NCBI GenBank assembly: GCA_024643255.1 | Contig: JAHENF010000001.1 | Coordinates: forward strand, 121,301 to 185,300 | Source of the DNA: Ilumatobacteraceae bacterium | GTDB taxonomy: Bacteria > Actinomycetota > Acidimicrobiia > Acidimicrobiales > Ilumatobacteraceae | Direction of reading: 5' to 3' | DNA length: 64,000 nucleotides | Shown here: piece after piece, positions 9,357 to 18,635 of the stretch | How positions within the stretch are numbered: the stretch's first letter is position 1 | Layout: each line of letters starts with the position of its first letter | The notes under the pieces: generated by a model | Databases searched by the model: none | The model's input: only the letters and a program-made list of their open reading frames with translations | What the model was told of the DNA's origin: nothing | Made by a program: the position numbers and the translations under genes

Positions 9357-10127
9357 TCAGCGCTGGTGATGTGGGCACCACACTGCCGTGCGCCCGCCGA
9401 TCGTGTCGCGCCGAAGCGGGTAGCCGTCGCGCTCGCACGGCGGACACGTCGAGCGGACCATCGGTGACAGCGTTCCGCGGTGGCTGCCACCGCGACGCAT
9501 CATCACGGGGAGCCGGCGACGAATGGCGGTCGCCAGCCGCGCGACGTCCGGTTCGTCGAGCGCACACGCCGGACGGCGAGGATCGATGCCCGCCCACCAC
9601 AGCACCTCGTCTGCGCACATGTTTCCCAGCCCGGCGACCACCGCCTGGTCGAGCAGCACCGTCTTGATCGCCTGCCGACGCTCCCCCAGCGCTCGACGCA
9701 TCCGGGCTGGGGTGACCGCGAAGATGTCGACACCGAGGGCGGAAACGTCCGGATCGAGCGTCACCCGACCGAGACGCCGTGGGTCGTTCAGACGAACGGC
9801 CGGCATCCCGGCAGCGTCGGTGAACAGCCTGAGCCGATCCCATTGCGCATCGTCGCGACTCGACGAGTACTGGAGCCGATCGATCGCCGAGACACCGTCG
9901 ACGAGCACCCGACCGGTCATCCCGAAATGCAGCCCGATCGTCGGCCCGTCGGTGTCGATCAGCACGATCTTGCCGGCGCGCCTGACACCTTCGAGCCGCG
10001 CGCCGACGACCAGGCCGACGAACCCCGGCGGCGCGACGCGCTCGTCGACCCAGGCGTCGACGACCGTGCGGCCGACCACCGTCTCGATCTCCGAACGCCA
10101 GATCTCGGCCTCGAGCCCCTCAGGCAC
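9357..10127 (-). CDS. Fpg/Nei (MutM) family DNA glycosylase
   Basis: N-terminal MPEGLE, GLHFGMTGRVL, GLGNMCADEVLWWAGI, C-terminal zinc-finger-like TCPPCERDGYPLRRDTIGGRTAVWCPHHQ. Confidence 0.9.
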   Translation of the reverse strand: MPEGLEAEIWRSEIETVVGRTVVDAWVDERVAPPGFVGLVVGARLEGVRRAGKIVLIDTDGPTIGLHFGMTGRVLVDGVSAIDRLQYSSSRDDAQWDRLRLFTDAAGMPAVRLNDPRRLGRVTLDPDVSALGVDIFAVTPARMRRALGERRQAIKTVLLDQAVVAGLGNMCADEVLWWAGIDPRRPACALDEPDVARLATAIRRRLPVMMRRGGSHRGTLSPMVRSTCPPCERDGYPLRRDTIGGRTAVWCPHHQR

Positions 10128-10139
10128 GTCGCCGCTCGC

Positions 10140-11324
10140 TCAGGTGTCGGACTTGGCGATGCCGTCGAGGAACCGCTCGAGTGGCTCGTCGAGTTGGTCG
10201 CTGTTGATCAGGAATGCGTCGTGGCCGTGGGGCGAGTCGATCTCGATGTACTCGCTCGGCACGCCATTCGCGAGCAACGTGTGGTGGATCTGCTGTTGCT
10301 GGTAGGCCGGATACAGCATGTCGCTCCAGATGCCGACCGCCATCGTCGGTGCGATCACTCGCGCCATCGCCCGCTCCAACGAGCCCCGACCGCGGGCAAC
10401 GTCGTGGAGGTCCATCGCCTTGCCGATGGCGAGGTAGCTGTTGGTGTCGAACCTGCGCGCCAACTTCTGGCCGTGGTACTCCAGGTAGCGCTCGACTTCG
10501 AAGCGTTGCCACATGCCGAGCGTGTCTCCGACCGCCGCCTTGTCGGCGAGTTCGCGACCGAACCGGTCGGTGAACACGTTGTCGCTACGGAACGTCACCT
10601 GCGCGACCATGCGAGCGATTTCGAGCCCTTCGCCCGGGCCATCCCCCGGTTCGGCGTCGTAGTAGTCGCCATCGCGCCACTTCGGATCCAATCGGATCGC
10701 TCGCCGACCGATCGCACCCCACGCGATCTGTTGTGCGGTCGCTTGCATACATGTGGCGATCGCGACCATCGAACGGATCCGTCGCGGGTACATCACGGCC
10801 CACTCGAGCGCCTGCATGCCACCCATCGAGCCGCCGATCACCGCCATCCAGCGACGAACGCCGAGATGTTCCATCAGCCGCGCCTGCGAGCGAACCATGT
10901 CGCGAATCGTGACCACCGGGAACCGGGACCCGTACGGCTGCCCATCGAGAGGATGCGGTGACGCCGGCCCCGTCGTGCCCTGGCAACCGCCGAGCACGTT
11001 CGCACATACGACGAAGTAGCGGTCGGTGTCGATCGGCTTGCCCGGACCCACCGTGTCGTCCCACCATCCGGACGTCGGATGGCCGCGGCCTGCAGGACCT
11101 GTCGCGTGGCTGTCGCCGGTCCATGCGTGGCAGAGCAGGATCGCGTTGGCGCCGTCGGCGTCGAGGACGCCCCAGGTCTCGTAGGCGATCGTCACGTCCG
11201 ACAGCGCGACGCCACAATCCAGAGCAAATCGGCGGTCGGTGGCGAACGTGAAGAACTGGCGATGCCCCGGCTCGTCGCCCGGCCGCCAAGCGCCGGTCAC
11301 CGGGAGTGGGCGTGCACTGCTCAT
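10140..11324 (-). CDS. metX: Homoserine O-acetyltransferase
   Basis: VTIAYETWGVLDADGANAILLCHAWTGDSHATG, CANVLGGCQGTTGPAS, VIGGSMGGMQALEWAVMYP. Confidence 0.93.
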   Translation of the reverse strand: MSSARPLPVTGAWRPGDEPGHRQFFTFATDRRFALDCGVALSDVTIAYETWGVLDADGANAILLCHAWTGDSHATGPAGRGHPTSGWWDDTVGPGKPIDTDRYFVVCANVLGGCQGTTGPASPHPLDGQPYGSRFPVVTIRDMVRSQARLMEHLGVRRWMAVIGGSMGGMQALEWAVMYPRRIRSMVAIATCMQATAQQIAWGAIGRRAIRLDPKWRDGDYYDAEPGDGPGEGLEIARMVAQVTFRSDNVFTDRFGRELADKAAVGDTLGMWQRFEVERYLEYHGQKLARRFDTNSYLAIGKAMDLHDVARGRGSLERAMARVIAPTMAVGIWSDMLYPAYQQQQIHHTLLANGVPSEYIEIDSPHGHDAFLINSDQLDEPLERFLDGIAKSDT

Positions 11325-11328
11325 GGAC

Positions 11329-11811
11329 TCACGCCACGGTACCGATGACGGGCTGGGCGAACGTCATGCGTTGTTCGAAACCGGCCTCGTAGGGCATGAA
11401 CCCGTTGCGATCGGGATAGAGCAACTGCACGATCTCGTACGGCCCACCGCGGTACCAGGCATTCGCGGTCGCGAACCACGGCCCCCAACGGTCGAGATCG
11501 ATCGACGCGAACATGCAGCGCAAGTCGTTGTCGAGCAGCCCGACCAGTTCGACACCGATCGGGATCTCGGTGCCGCCCCGGCACGCATCGGCCACGAGCG
11601 TGACCAACCCGTTCGCCGCCACCGGCGTCAGGCCGAACACGGCGACCTCGGCAAAGCCGACGGCCGACGGTATCCCGATCGAATAGGCGTAGCCGGGCGT
11701 CGGCGGATCGGATTCGACATCGGCCGGCACCGGCTCGAGCGCCCACCCGGTCGTCTCGATCATCCACTCGATCTTCTCCGCATGCGGAATGTGGAAATCG
11801 GGCAGCTCCAT
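11329..11811 (-). CDS. DUF4262-like protein
   Basis: ETTGWALEPVPADVESDPPTPGYAYSIGI..GFAEVAVFGL..YEIVQLLYPDRNGFMPYE. Confidence 0.7.
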   Translation of the reverse strand: MELPDFHIPHAEKIEWMIETTGWALEPVPADVESDPPTPGYAYSIGIPSAVGFAEVAVFGLTPVAANGLVTLVADACRGGTEIPIGVELVGLLDNDLRCMFASIDLDRWGPWFATANAWYRGGPYEIVQLLYPDRNGFMPYEAGFEQRMTFAQPVIGTVA

Positions 11812-11853
11812 CCCGCCATTGTTGCAGGAGGGGTTCGACCTCGGCCGCAACGA

Positions 11854-12888
11854 TCAGATCAGGGCGATCGAGTCCAGATCGAGTGCGTGTTGGAGGTGGC
11901 GCGACGCCATGGCGCCGAACATGTCGAGGCTTCGCGGATTCATCGTCACCATCTGCGAGGTGAGGACGGTGATCGTCAGGCCGTGGAAGGCCTCACGCCG
12001 GTACTGCTCCCACAACCATGCAGCGTCGACGTCGACCGAGTACGCCGCGAGCGATGCGGCGTAGAGGTCGACCAGTTCACGCTCGTGTGCCCGACGGTCC
12101 GCCGGGAGCAACCCTGCGCCGAGGAAGTAGGCCAGGTCGATCAGGGGAAGCCCACGCCGTGGCGACCCCCAGTCGACGACGGTCACCACGTCCTCTCCGT
12201 CGGCGGTGCCGAACAGCATGTTGTCGAGCCGGTAGTCGGTGTGCACGAGGCTGAACGGCTCGCCCCGCCCGTCGAAGAACCTGACGACCTCGGGGCCGAA
12301 TCGTTCGGCCAGCTCCATCAACTCGGGCGTGAGGTACCCGGCGTACGTCTCGGCGAAGCCCGGGAAGAACATCTGCCACGCCATCGCCCAGCTGTCGTTG
12401 GATGCGTTCGGGTCGTTCCCCGACAGCCACTCGAGCTCGGCCAGTGTCGGATCGTTCCAGCGTGGACCGTGCAGCGCGGCCAACGCCCTCACGGCGATCC
12501 TCGCCTGATCGAGGGAACAGCCCGCGACCTGATCGCCCTGCACGGCCGGCGCCATGTCCTCGAGCAGCAGCACGTAGTCGTTCGTCGCCGGCGTCCAGTC
12601 CGAGTAACGACACTCGGGAACCCTGATGTCGACGGTGTGGGCGAGCTCACGGTAGAACCGCACCTCGAATTCGTAGCTGCGCACCGAGGCCGCCAGCAAC
12701 AGGCTGCGTTCGTCCTGAGCAGGGAGTTTGGCGATCAACGACGTCGGCACGGCTGGATCGGAACTCTCCAGCCGAAGGCGCAAGCTCGTGCTGACGTGAC
12801 CGTCGCCGACCGGCCTGCTGGTCACCGCGTCGACCGTTCCGCCGAGGACCGATGACAACCAGGTTGCGGTGATCTCCTCAGGACTCAT
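11854..12888 (-). CDS. Phosphotransferase (APH/ecdysteroid-kinase-like fold)
   Basis: LLLEDMAPAVQGDQ, LVHTDYRLDNMLFG, VVDWGSPRRGLPLIDLAYFLG (HxDxxxxN and DW motifs). Confidence 0.85.
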   Translation of the reverse strand: MSPEEITATWLSSVLGGTVDAVTSRPVGDGHVSTSLRLRLESSDPAVPTSLIAKLPAQDERSLLLAASVRSYEFEVRFYRELAHTVDIRVPECRYSDWTPATNDYVLLLEDMAPAVQGDQVAGCSLDQARIAVRALAALHGPRWNDPTLAELEWLSGNDPNASNDSWAMAWQMFFPGFAETYAGYLTPELMELAERFGPEVVRFFDGRGEPFSLVHTDYRLDNMLFGTADGEDVVTVVDWGSPRRGLPLIDLAYFLGAGLLPADRRAHERELVDLYAASLAAYSVDVDAAWLWEQYRREAFHGLTITVLTSQMVTMNPRSLDMFGAMASRHLQHALDLDSIALI

Positions 12889-12933
12889 CGCGACGCACGG
12901 TAGTGCTGGGCCGCCGCTACCGTCGGGCCCGAG

Positions 12934-13761
12934 ATGTCCGGGTCGAGCCGTGCCTTCCTGCTGCGTCCGAAGTGGATCGCGTTCCACGTGCTGGTGTTCG
13001 TGGCGATCGCCCTCATGATCTCGCTCGCCTTCTGGCAGCTCCGACGTCTCGACGCGCGCCGCGCGTTCAACGACACCGTGACCGAACGGATCGACCAGGC
13101 GCCCGTGCCATTCGACGATCTCCTCCCCGAGGCGATCGCTGAACCGACCGCGGTCGAATGGCGCCAAGTCACCGTGAGCGGCGACTATCTCGCCGATCAG
13201 ATCGTGTGGTTCAACCGGTCGCAGGACGGGCTGGCCGGGAGCAACGTCCTGACCGCACTCGTCGACGGGCAGTCGACCGTCGTGATCAATCGGGGATTCG
13301 TCGTGCTCGGCGACGACGTCCCCGATGCCCCATCAGGCGCCGTCGAAGTGCTCGGCCGCATCCGCGTCCCCCAGGGTCGCCAGCTCGGTGAGCTGACCGA
13401 CAACACCGACGGGCCACTGAGCGAGGTTCGCCGGGTCGATCTCGAACGCCTCGACGCGCAGCTCCCCGGCGAACTCGCCCCCGTCTACCTCGACCTGATC
13501 GGCAGCATTCCCAACATCACCGCGAGCGACCCGGTGCCGGTACCGCCGCCGACGTTGGACGAGGGACCACACCTGTCGTACGCCGTGCAGTGGTTCATCT
13601 TCTCCACCGCGGTCCTCCTCGGCTGGGTGCTGGCGATCCGACGATCGATCGCCACTCGCGAGCGCAAGCTCGCCGCCGGACTCACGGACGCAGCAGACGA
13701 GCAAACGTCGTCGGATTCCCCGACATCAACCGACGTCGCATCGACCACGACGACGACCTGA
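12934..13761 (+). CDS. SURF1 family protein
   Basis: FWQLRRLDARRAFNDTV, ADQIVWFNRSQDGLAGSNVLTALV, VINRGFVVLG, HLSYAVQWFIFSTAVLLGWVLAIRR. Confidence 0.9.
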   Translation: MSGSSRAFLLRPKWIAFHVLVFVAIALMISLAFWQLRRLDARRAFNDTVTERIDQAPVPFDDLLPEAIAEPTAVEWRQVTVSGDYLADQIVWFNRSQDGLAGSNVLTALVDGQSTVVINRGFVVLGDDVPDAPSGAVEVLGRIRVPQGRQLGELTDNTDGPLSEVRRVDLERLDAQLPGELAPVYLDLIGSIPNITASDPVPVPPPTLDEGPHLSYAVQWFIFSTAVLLGWVLAIRRSIATRERKLAAGLTDAADEQTSSDSPTSTDVASTTTTT

Positions 13762-14929
13762 AGAGCTTGGTCATGACACCCGCCACGTCCGACGGTGGCG
13801 TGTCGATGCGCATGTAGCTGCTCCACTGGTCGACCGGCAGCGAGAAGAAGGCGCCGAAGAACGCCCGGATGCCGTCGTCGTCGAGGCGCAGCAGGAGTTC
13901 GAGGCCGTAGTCGTGCAGCAGCCGGCTCCTTCGGAACTCGATCGGCCACACCGATTCGGCGACGACCGACGAGTCGACCGGCGATTCGGATGGCGACGAA
14001 CCGAGTGCTGCAACCACTGCATCAGCGACGCGCGGGGCCGCCCGTAATGAGGACGCAACGCTGAACCCGGTGGCCGCGTGCACGTACCCGGCGGCAGCGC
14101 CGAACGCCACCACGGGCTGGTCGAGCACCGGGCGAGCCCCGCCGAGCGGAATCCGCACGTATTCGGTCCGGATCGCGTCGGCGAGCACGTCGTCAGGGTG
14201 TCGACCGAGTCGGGCGGCGAGTCGCGGAAGGAGCGCGATCGGCTCGATCGCCGGTCGAGCCGCGAGCACGGTCTCCTCGACCAGCCAGCCGTCGCGGACG
14301 GGCAAGGTGTAGCAGAACGTCGTGACGCCGGTCGGGCCGACCGACGACCGACGATCGTCGCCACCCGTGCCCTTCACCGGTCGGAAATCCATCAGCGTGG
14401 CGCGTCCCAGATCTCCCGGCGGCGGTTCGGCGAGCACGACGCCCATCGCCGTCTGCCAGGCCGGAGGTGCACCTTCCCGGAGACGTGCGAACTTCGACGG
14501 CCAGCCGCTCGTGTCGATCACGAGACGCGCGCGCAGCTCGGAGCCATCGACGAGCACGACCGTGTGTCGTTCACCTCGCGGCGAGCGCACCGCGACCACC
14601 TTGGCGGTGACGTGGTCGACACCGTCTCGCAACCGTGACCGCAACGTCGAGTTGTCGAAGATGCCGTAGGGACGGTGTAGTGAGACGGGCTCGGCGGTGA
14701 AGACGGCGATGGTCGACACCTGCTCGCCCAGCAGACTCTGGACGTCGGCGCCGACCGCCTCGACCCCGTCGAGGTCGTCGACCCACGTGCTGTACGTCGC
14801 CGACCAGCGTTCGTCCGGGCCGACGAGCACCACGTCGATGCCTCTCGCAACACACGACGAGGCGAGGGCGCTGCCGGCCGGGCCATCGCCGATCACGACG
14901 ACGTCGACGCCACGCTGTGGCGGGGTCAT
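13682..14929 (-). CDS. Lycopene-cyclase-like FAD-dependent protein
   Basis: VDVVVIGDGPAGSALASSCVARGIDVVLVGPD; VIDTSGWPSKF; FGAAAGYVHAATGFSVASSLRAAPRVADAV. Confidence 0.8.
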   Translation of the reverse strand: MTPPQRGVDVVVIGDGPAGSALASSCVARGIDVVLVGPDERWSATYSTWVDDLDGVEAVGADVQSLLGEQVSTIAVFTAEPVSLHRPYGIFDNSTLRSRLRDGVDHVTAKVVAVRSPRGERHTVVLVDGSELRARLVIDTSGWPSKFARLREGAPPAWQTAMGVVLAEPPPGDLGRATLMDFRPVKGTGGDDRRSSVGPTGVTTFCYTLPVRDGWLVEETVLAARPAIEPIALLPRLAARLGRHPDDVLADAIRTEYVRIPLGGARPVLDQPVVAFGAAAGYVHAATGFSVASSLRAAPRVADAVVAALGSSPSESPVDSSVVAESVWPIEFRRSRLLHDYGLELLLRLDDDGIRAFFGAFFSLPVDQWSSYMRIDTPPSDVAGVMTKLFRSSSWSMRRRLMSGNPTTFARLLRP

Positions 14930-14936
14930 CGGACGG

Positions 14937-15911
<975 letters not shown>

Positions 15912-15915
15912 TCTG

Positions 15916-17241
15916 TCACGAGCGACCCCGACGCCACCGGGCGCTCAGTCGCTCGGCGAGCATCGTGGTGGGAAGGTGGGTGTTGACGTCGGGAATCGTC
16001 GGGAACACCGAGGCGTCGCACACGTACACACCCTCGTATCCGAGAACTGCACCGTCGGCGTCGACGACGGTGCCCATCGCACAACTGCTCGACGCGTGCA
16101 CGTAGTCGCCGACCGCTCGGGGCAGCCACCGCTCGATCGCCACCTCACCGGTGAGCGCGTCGAGTGTCGTTCCGGCATGGTCGACGTAGATCTCCTCGAC
16201 GATCTCCGCGAAAGGACGGCTCCGGACCAGTTCGGCGGCGTCGCCGATCCCCGACGTGAGCGCCCGGATGTCGACCGGGTCGGCGAGCAGCGCGAAGTCG
16301 ACCAGCGGCGGCCCGCCGGGGTCCTGCGGGTCCAGCCGCACCGAACCGGAGCGCCCACGGGGTGTCATCAGCGCCACCAGGAGCACGCCGAAGCCGACCG
16401 AATCGCGGCCGACATGGTTCATCGGGAGGAATTGGATTCCCGCTCGCTGCCGATAGGCGCCGATGACCAGGCCGTCGTGGTCGACCGGCACCCCCGAACG
16501 CAACGCCAAGGTGAGCGGAACCGACGGGTGGTCCTGCAGACCAGTACCGATGCCCGGTGTGTCGAGTCCCGAACGCAAGAGGAGCGCCGGCGTTCGGATC
16601 GCCCCCGCCGAGACGATCACCCGCTCGGCGGGAATCTCCTCGCCGTTCGACAGCACCACGCCCACCGCTCGCCGGCCGGCCAGCGCGACCTGATCGACGG
16701 TCGTGGAGTGTCTGATGGTGAGATTCGGTCGGTCCGATGCGGGCCAGAGGTATGCCTCTGCTGACGTCACACGGCGGCCGCCACGGCGGGTGAGGGGTGC
16801 GCGTCGAGCGTCGACAGCCGCAGCGAGCAGGGCCCGATCGACCGCGCCGAGTTCGTCGTCGTCCGGTTCGATCTCGGGCACGGCGACCGCCGCCCATGCC
16901 TCCTCGATGTCGTCCCAGCCCCACGACCGGTACAGGCCGGCGTCGCCTCGCAGCGCCACCATTGCGTTGACCGCCGACGAACCGCCGACGCCACGGCCGC
17001 GTCGGTACGGCGTGGACGGTCCGCCGGTCACCCTGGTGGCGCTCACCCCGGGATCCTGTCGATCCGGCAGATCGGCGGTCGCCAGGAAGTTCGCGCCGTC
17101 GATCTCGGGGGGTACGGAACCGGCCGGGAGGCCCGGGCCGGACTCCAGCAACACCACCTCACGGTCGGCGTCCTCGGACAGCCGTGCGGCGAGCACGCAC
17201 CCGGCGCTTCCCGCTCCGACGACGACCCACGGTGCTGACAC
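15916..17241 (-). CDS. GMC family oxidoreductase
   Basis: WVVVGAGSAGCVLAARLSEDADREVVLLESGP, RGRGVGGSSAVNAMVALRG, VSAGAIRTPALLLRSG, YVHASSSCAMG, VCDASVFPTIPDVNTHLPT. Confidence 0.92.
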   Translation of the reverse strand: MSAPWVVVGAGSAGCVLAARLSEDADREVVLLESGPGLPAGSVPPEIDGANFLATADLPDRQDPGVSATRVTGGPSTPYRRGRGVGGSSAVNAMVALRGDAGLYRSWGWDDIEEAWAAVAVPEIEPDDDELGAVDRALLAAAVDARRAPLTRRGGRRVTSAEAYLWPASDRPNLTIRHSTTVDQVALAGRRAVGVVLSNGEEIPAERVIVSAGAIRTPALLLRSGLDTPGIGTGLQDHPSVPLTLALRSGVPVDHDGLVIGAYRQRAGIQFLPMNHVGRDSVGFGVLLVALMTPRGRSGSVRLDPQDPGGPPLVDFALLADPVDIRALTSGIGDAAELVRSRPFAEIVEEIYVDHAGTTLDALTGEVAIERWLPRAVGDYVHASSSCAMGTVVDADGAVLGYEGVYVCDASVFPTIPDVNTHLPTTMLAERLSARWRRGRS

Positions 17242-17330
17242 GAGTCGAGACTACGACAACCCGTCGGCGGGCAGCCGACACACACTTCGCACTCAAGAGT
17301 CCGTCGATTCCCGCCGATGACACAGTCATC

Positions 17331-18530
17331 ATGCAGGACACGACGGATCTCCAGGCGCCTCCCGCCGGACTCCCGATGGCCGGTGGCTTCCCACCGCCGC
17401 CACCGATGCCCCCTGCACACGTCGGCCCACCCAATCTGATCAGCCAGGCCGCACCATCGCTGCCCCAGATGGCGCCGGCGGTGCCACGCCCGGCAGTGGC
17501 TCCCGAGGCCAATCCGTTCGCATCGTCGATGAACGACCACTGGGCGCCGGCGCCCACGGCGGCCCGCCCGAAGAAACGCGGAGCCGCTCGTCGAAGAATC
17601 AGTTGGTTGTTGGTGTTGGCCGTGCTCGGAGGCCTCGCGTACGGCGGAATCATGTACGGCTCGGACCTGATGAAGCTCGCCACCGGCGACGACTCGGTCG
17701 ACGAGCCGGCGGCCCCGCTCGTGTTCCCGTCGTTCTCCACCTCCCCGGTCCCCGTGCGCACCGCGTCGTTCACGATCGAGCGACCAGATGCGTTGCAGGG
17801 CCCGCAGACCTACGAGGTCACGATGGACTTCGAGTCCGGGATCTCGCGTGTGGTCATCGACCGGAACGACGCCCCCGACCTCGAAATCTTGACGCTCTGG
17901 GACGCGGCCTTCATTCGACGCGTCGACGATCCGACGTGGTACCGGGTCGATCGCGGACAGTTCCCGGTCGATTCGGAGCTCGGGGTGGGTCGCTGGGTCC
18001 GGACGCTCGACCAGATCCTGCCTCCGGCCATCAGGCAATCAGCCGTGATCGAACGCGTCACGCAGTCAGCGGTCGGGACCGAGGCCACCACCAGGATGCT
18101 CATCTCGATCGACCCGGCCGTCATCAGCCTCGCCGCCGCTCCCCGACCGGTCCCATCCGATCCAGCCGTCACGGCGGCCCCGGTCGCGGTGACGCCTCCC
18201 GACGCCGCACCAGCACCCGCTCCCGACGCCGCACCAGCACCCGCTCCTGACGCCGTGCCCGCACCCGTCGCACCGGCACCGGCCGCTCCTGCGTTCACGC
18301 TTCCCCCCGGGATGACGCTGCAGCCCGGAACGGACGAGGCGCCGACGCTCACCATGGAACTGTGGATCGACACTGCCGGCATCGTCCGCAAGTCGATCAT
18401 GCCGGTCGAACTCGGTGCAGAGACGATCACGATCACCTCGCTCTCACCCGACCCGTGGCAGCCGATCTTCCCGACCGAGGACATGGTCCAGCCGCTCACG
18501 GCGATGGCCCTGTTCAAGCTCGGCCTCTGA
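17331..18530 (+). CDS. Secreted/membrane-anchored protein with Pro/Ala-rich linker
   Basis: Pro-rich N-terminus, TM segment ISWLLVLAVLGGLAYGGIMYG, extracellular-type domain, PAPAPDAAPAPAPDA linker. Confidence 0.75.
   Translation: MQDTTDLQAPPAGLPMAGGFPPPPPMPPAHVGPPNLISQAAPSLPQMAPAVPRPAVAPEANPFASSMNDHWAPAPTAARPKKRGAARRRISWLLVLAVLGGLAYGGIMYGSDLMKLATGDDSVDEPAAPLVFPSFSTSPVPVRTASFTIERPDALQGPQTYEVTMDFESGISRVVIDRNDAPDLEILTLWDAAFIRRVDDPTWYRVDRGQFPVDSELGVGRWVRTLDQILPPAIRQSAVIERVTQSAVGTEATTRMLISIDPAVISLAAAPRPVPSDPAVTAAPVAVTPPDAAPAPAPDAAPAPAPDAVPAPVAPAPAAPAFTLPPGMTLQPGTDEAPTLTMELWIDTAGIVRKSIMPVELGAETITITSLSPDPWQPIFPTEDMVQPLTAMALFKLGL
18201..18272 (+). repeat. 24-bp tandem repeat (about 3 copies, third degenerate) coding for APAPAPDA-type linker
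   Basis: gacgccgcaccagcacccgctccc / gacgccgcaccagcacccgctcct / gacgccgtgcccgcacccgtcgca. Confidence 0.8.
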
Positions 18531-18635
18531 GACCCACCCGCCCTCGCACCGCGGCACATCCTGCGCGCCGCGCCGATGCTGACATTTCGTACAATCGGCC
18601 CGGTCGCAACGAACGCGATCCGTAGGGTCGCATGA

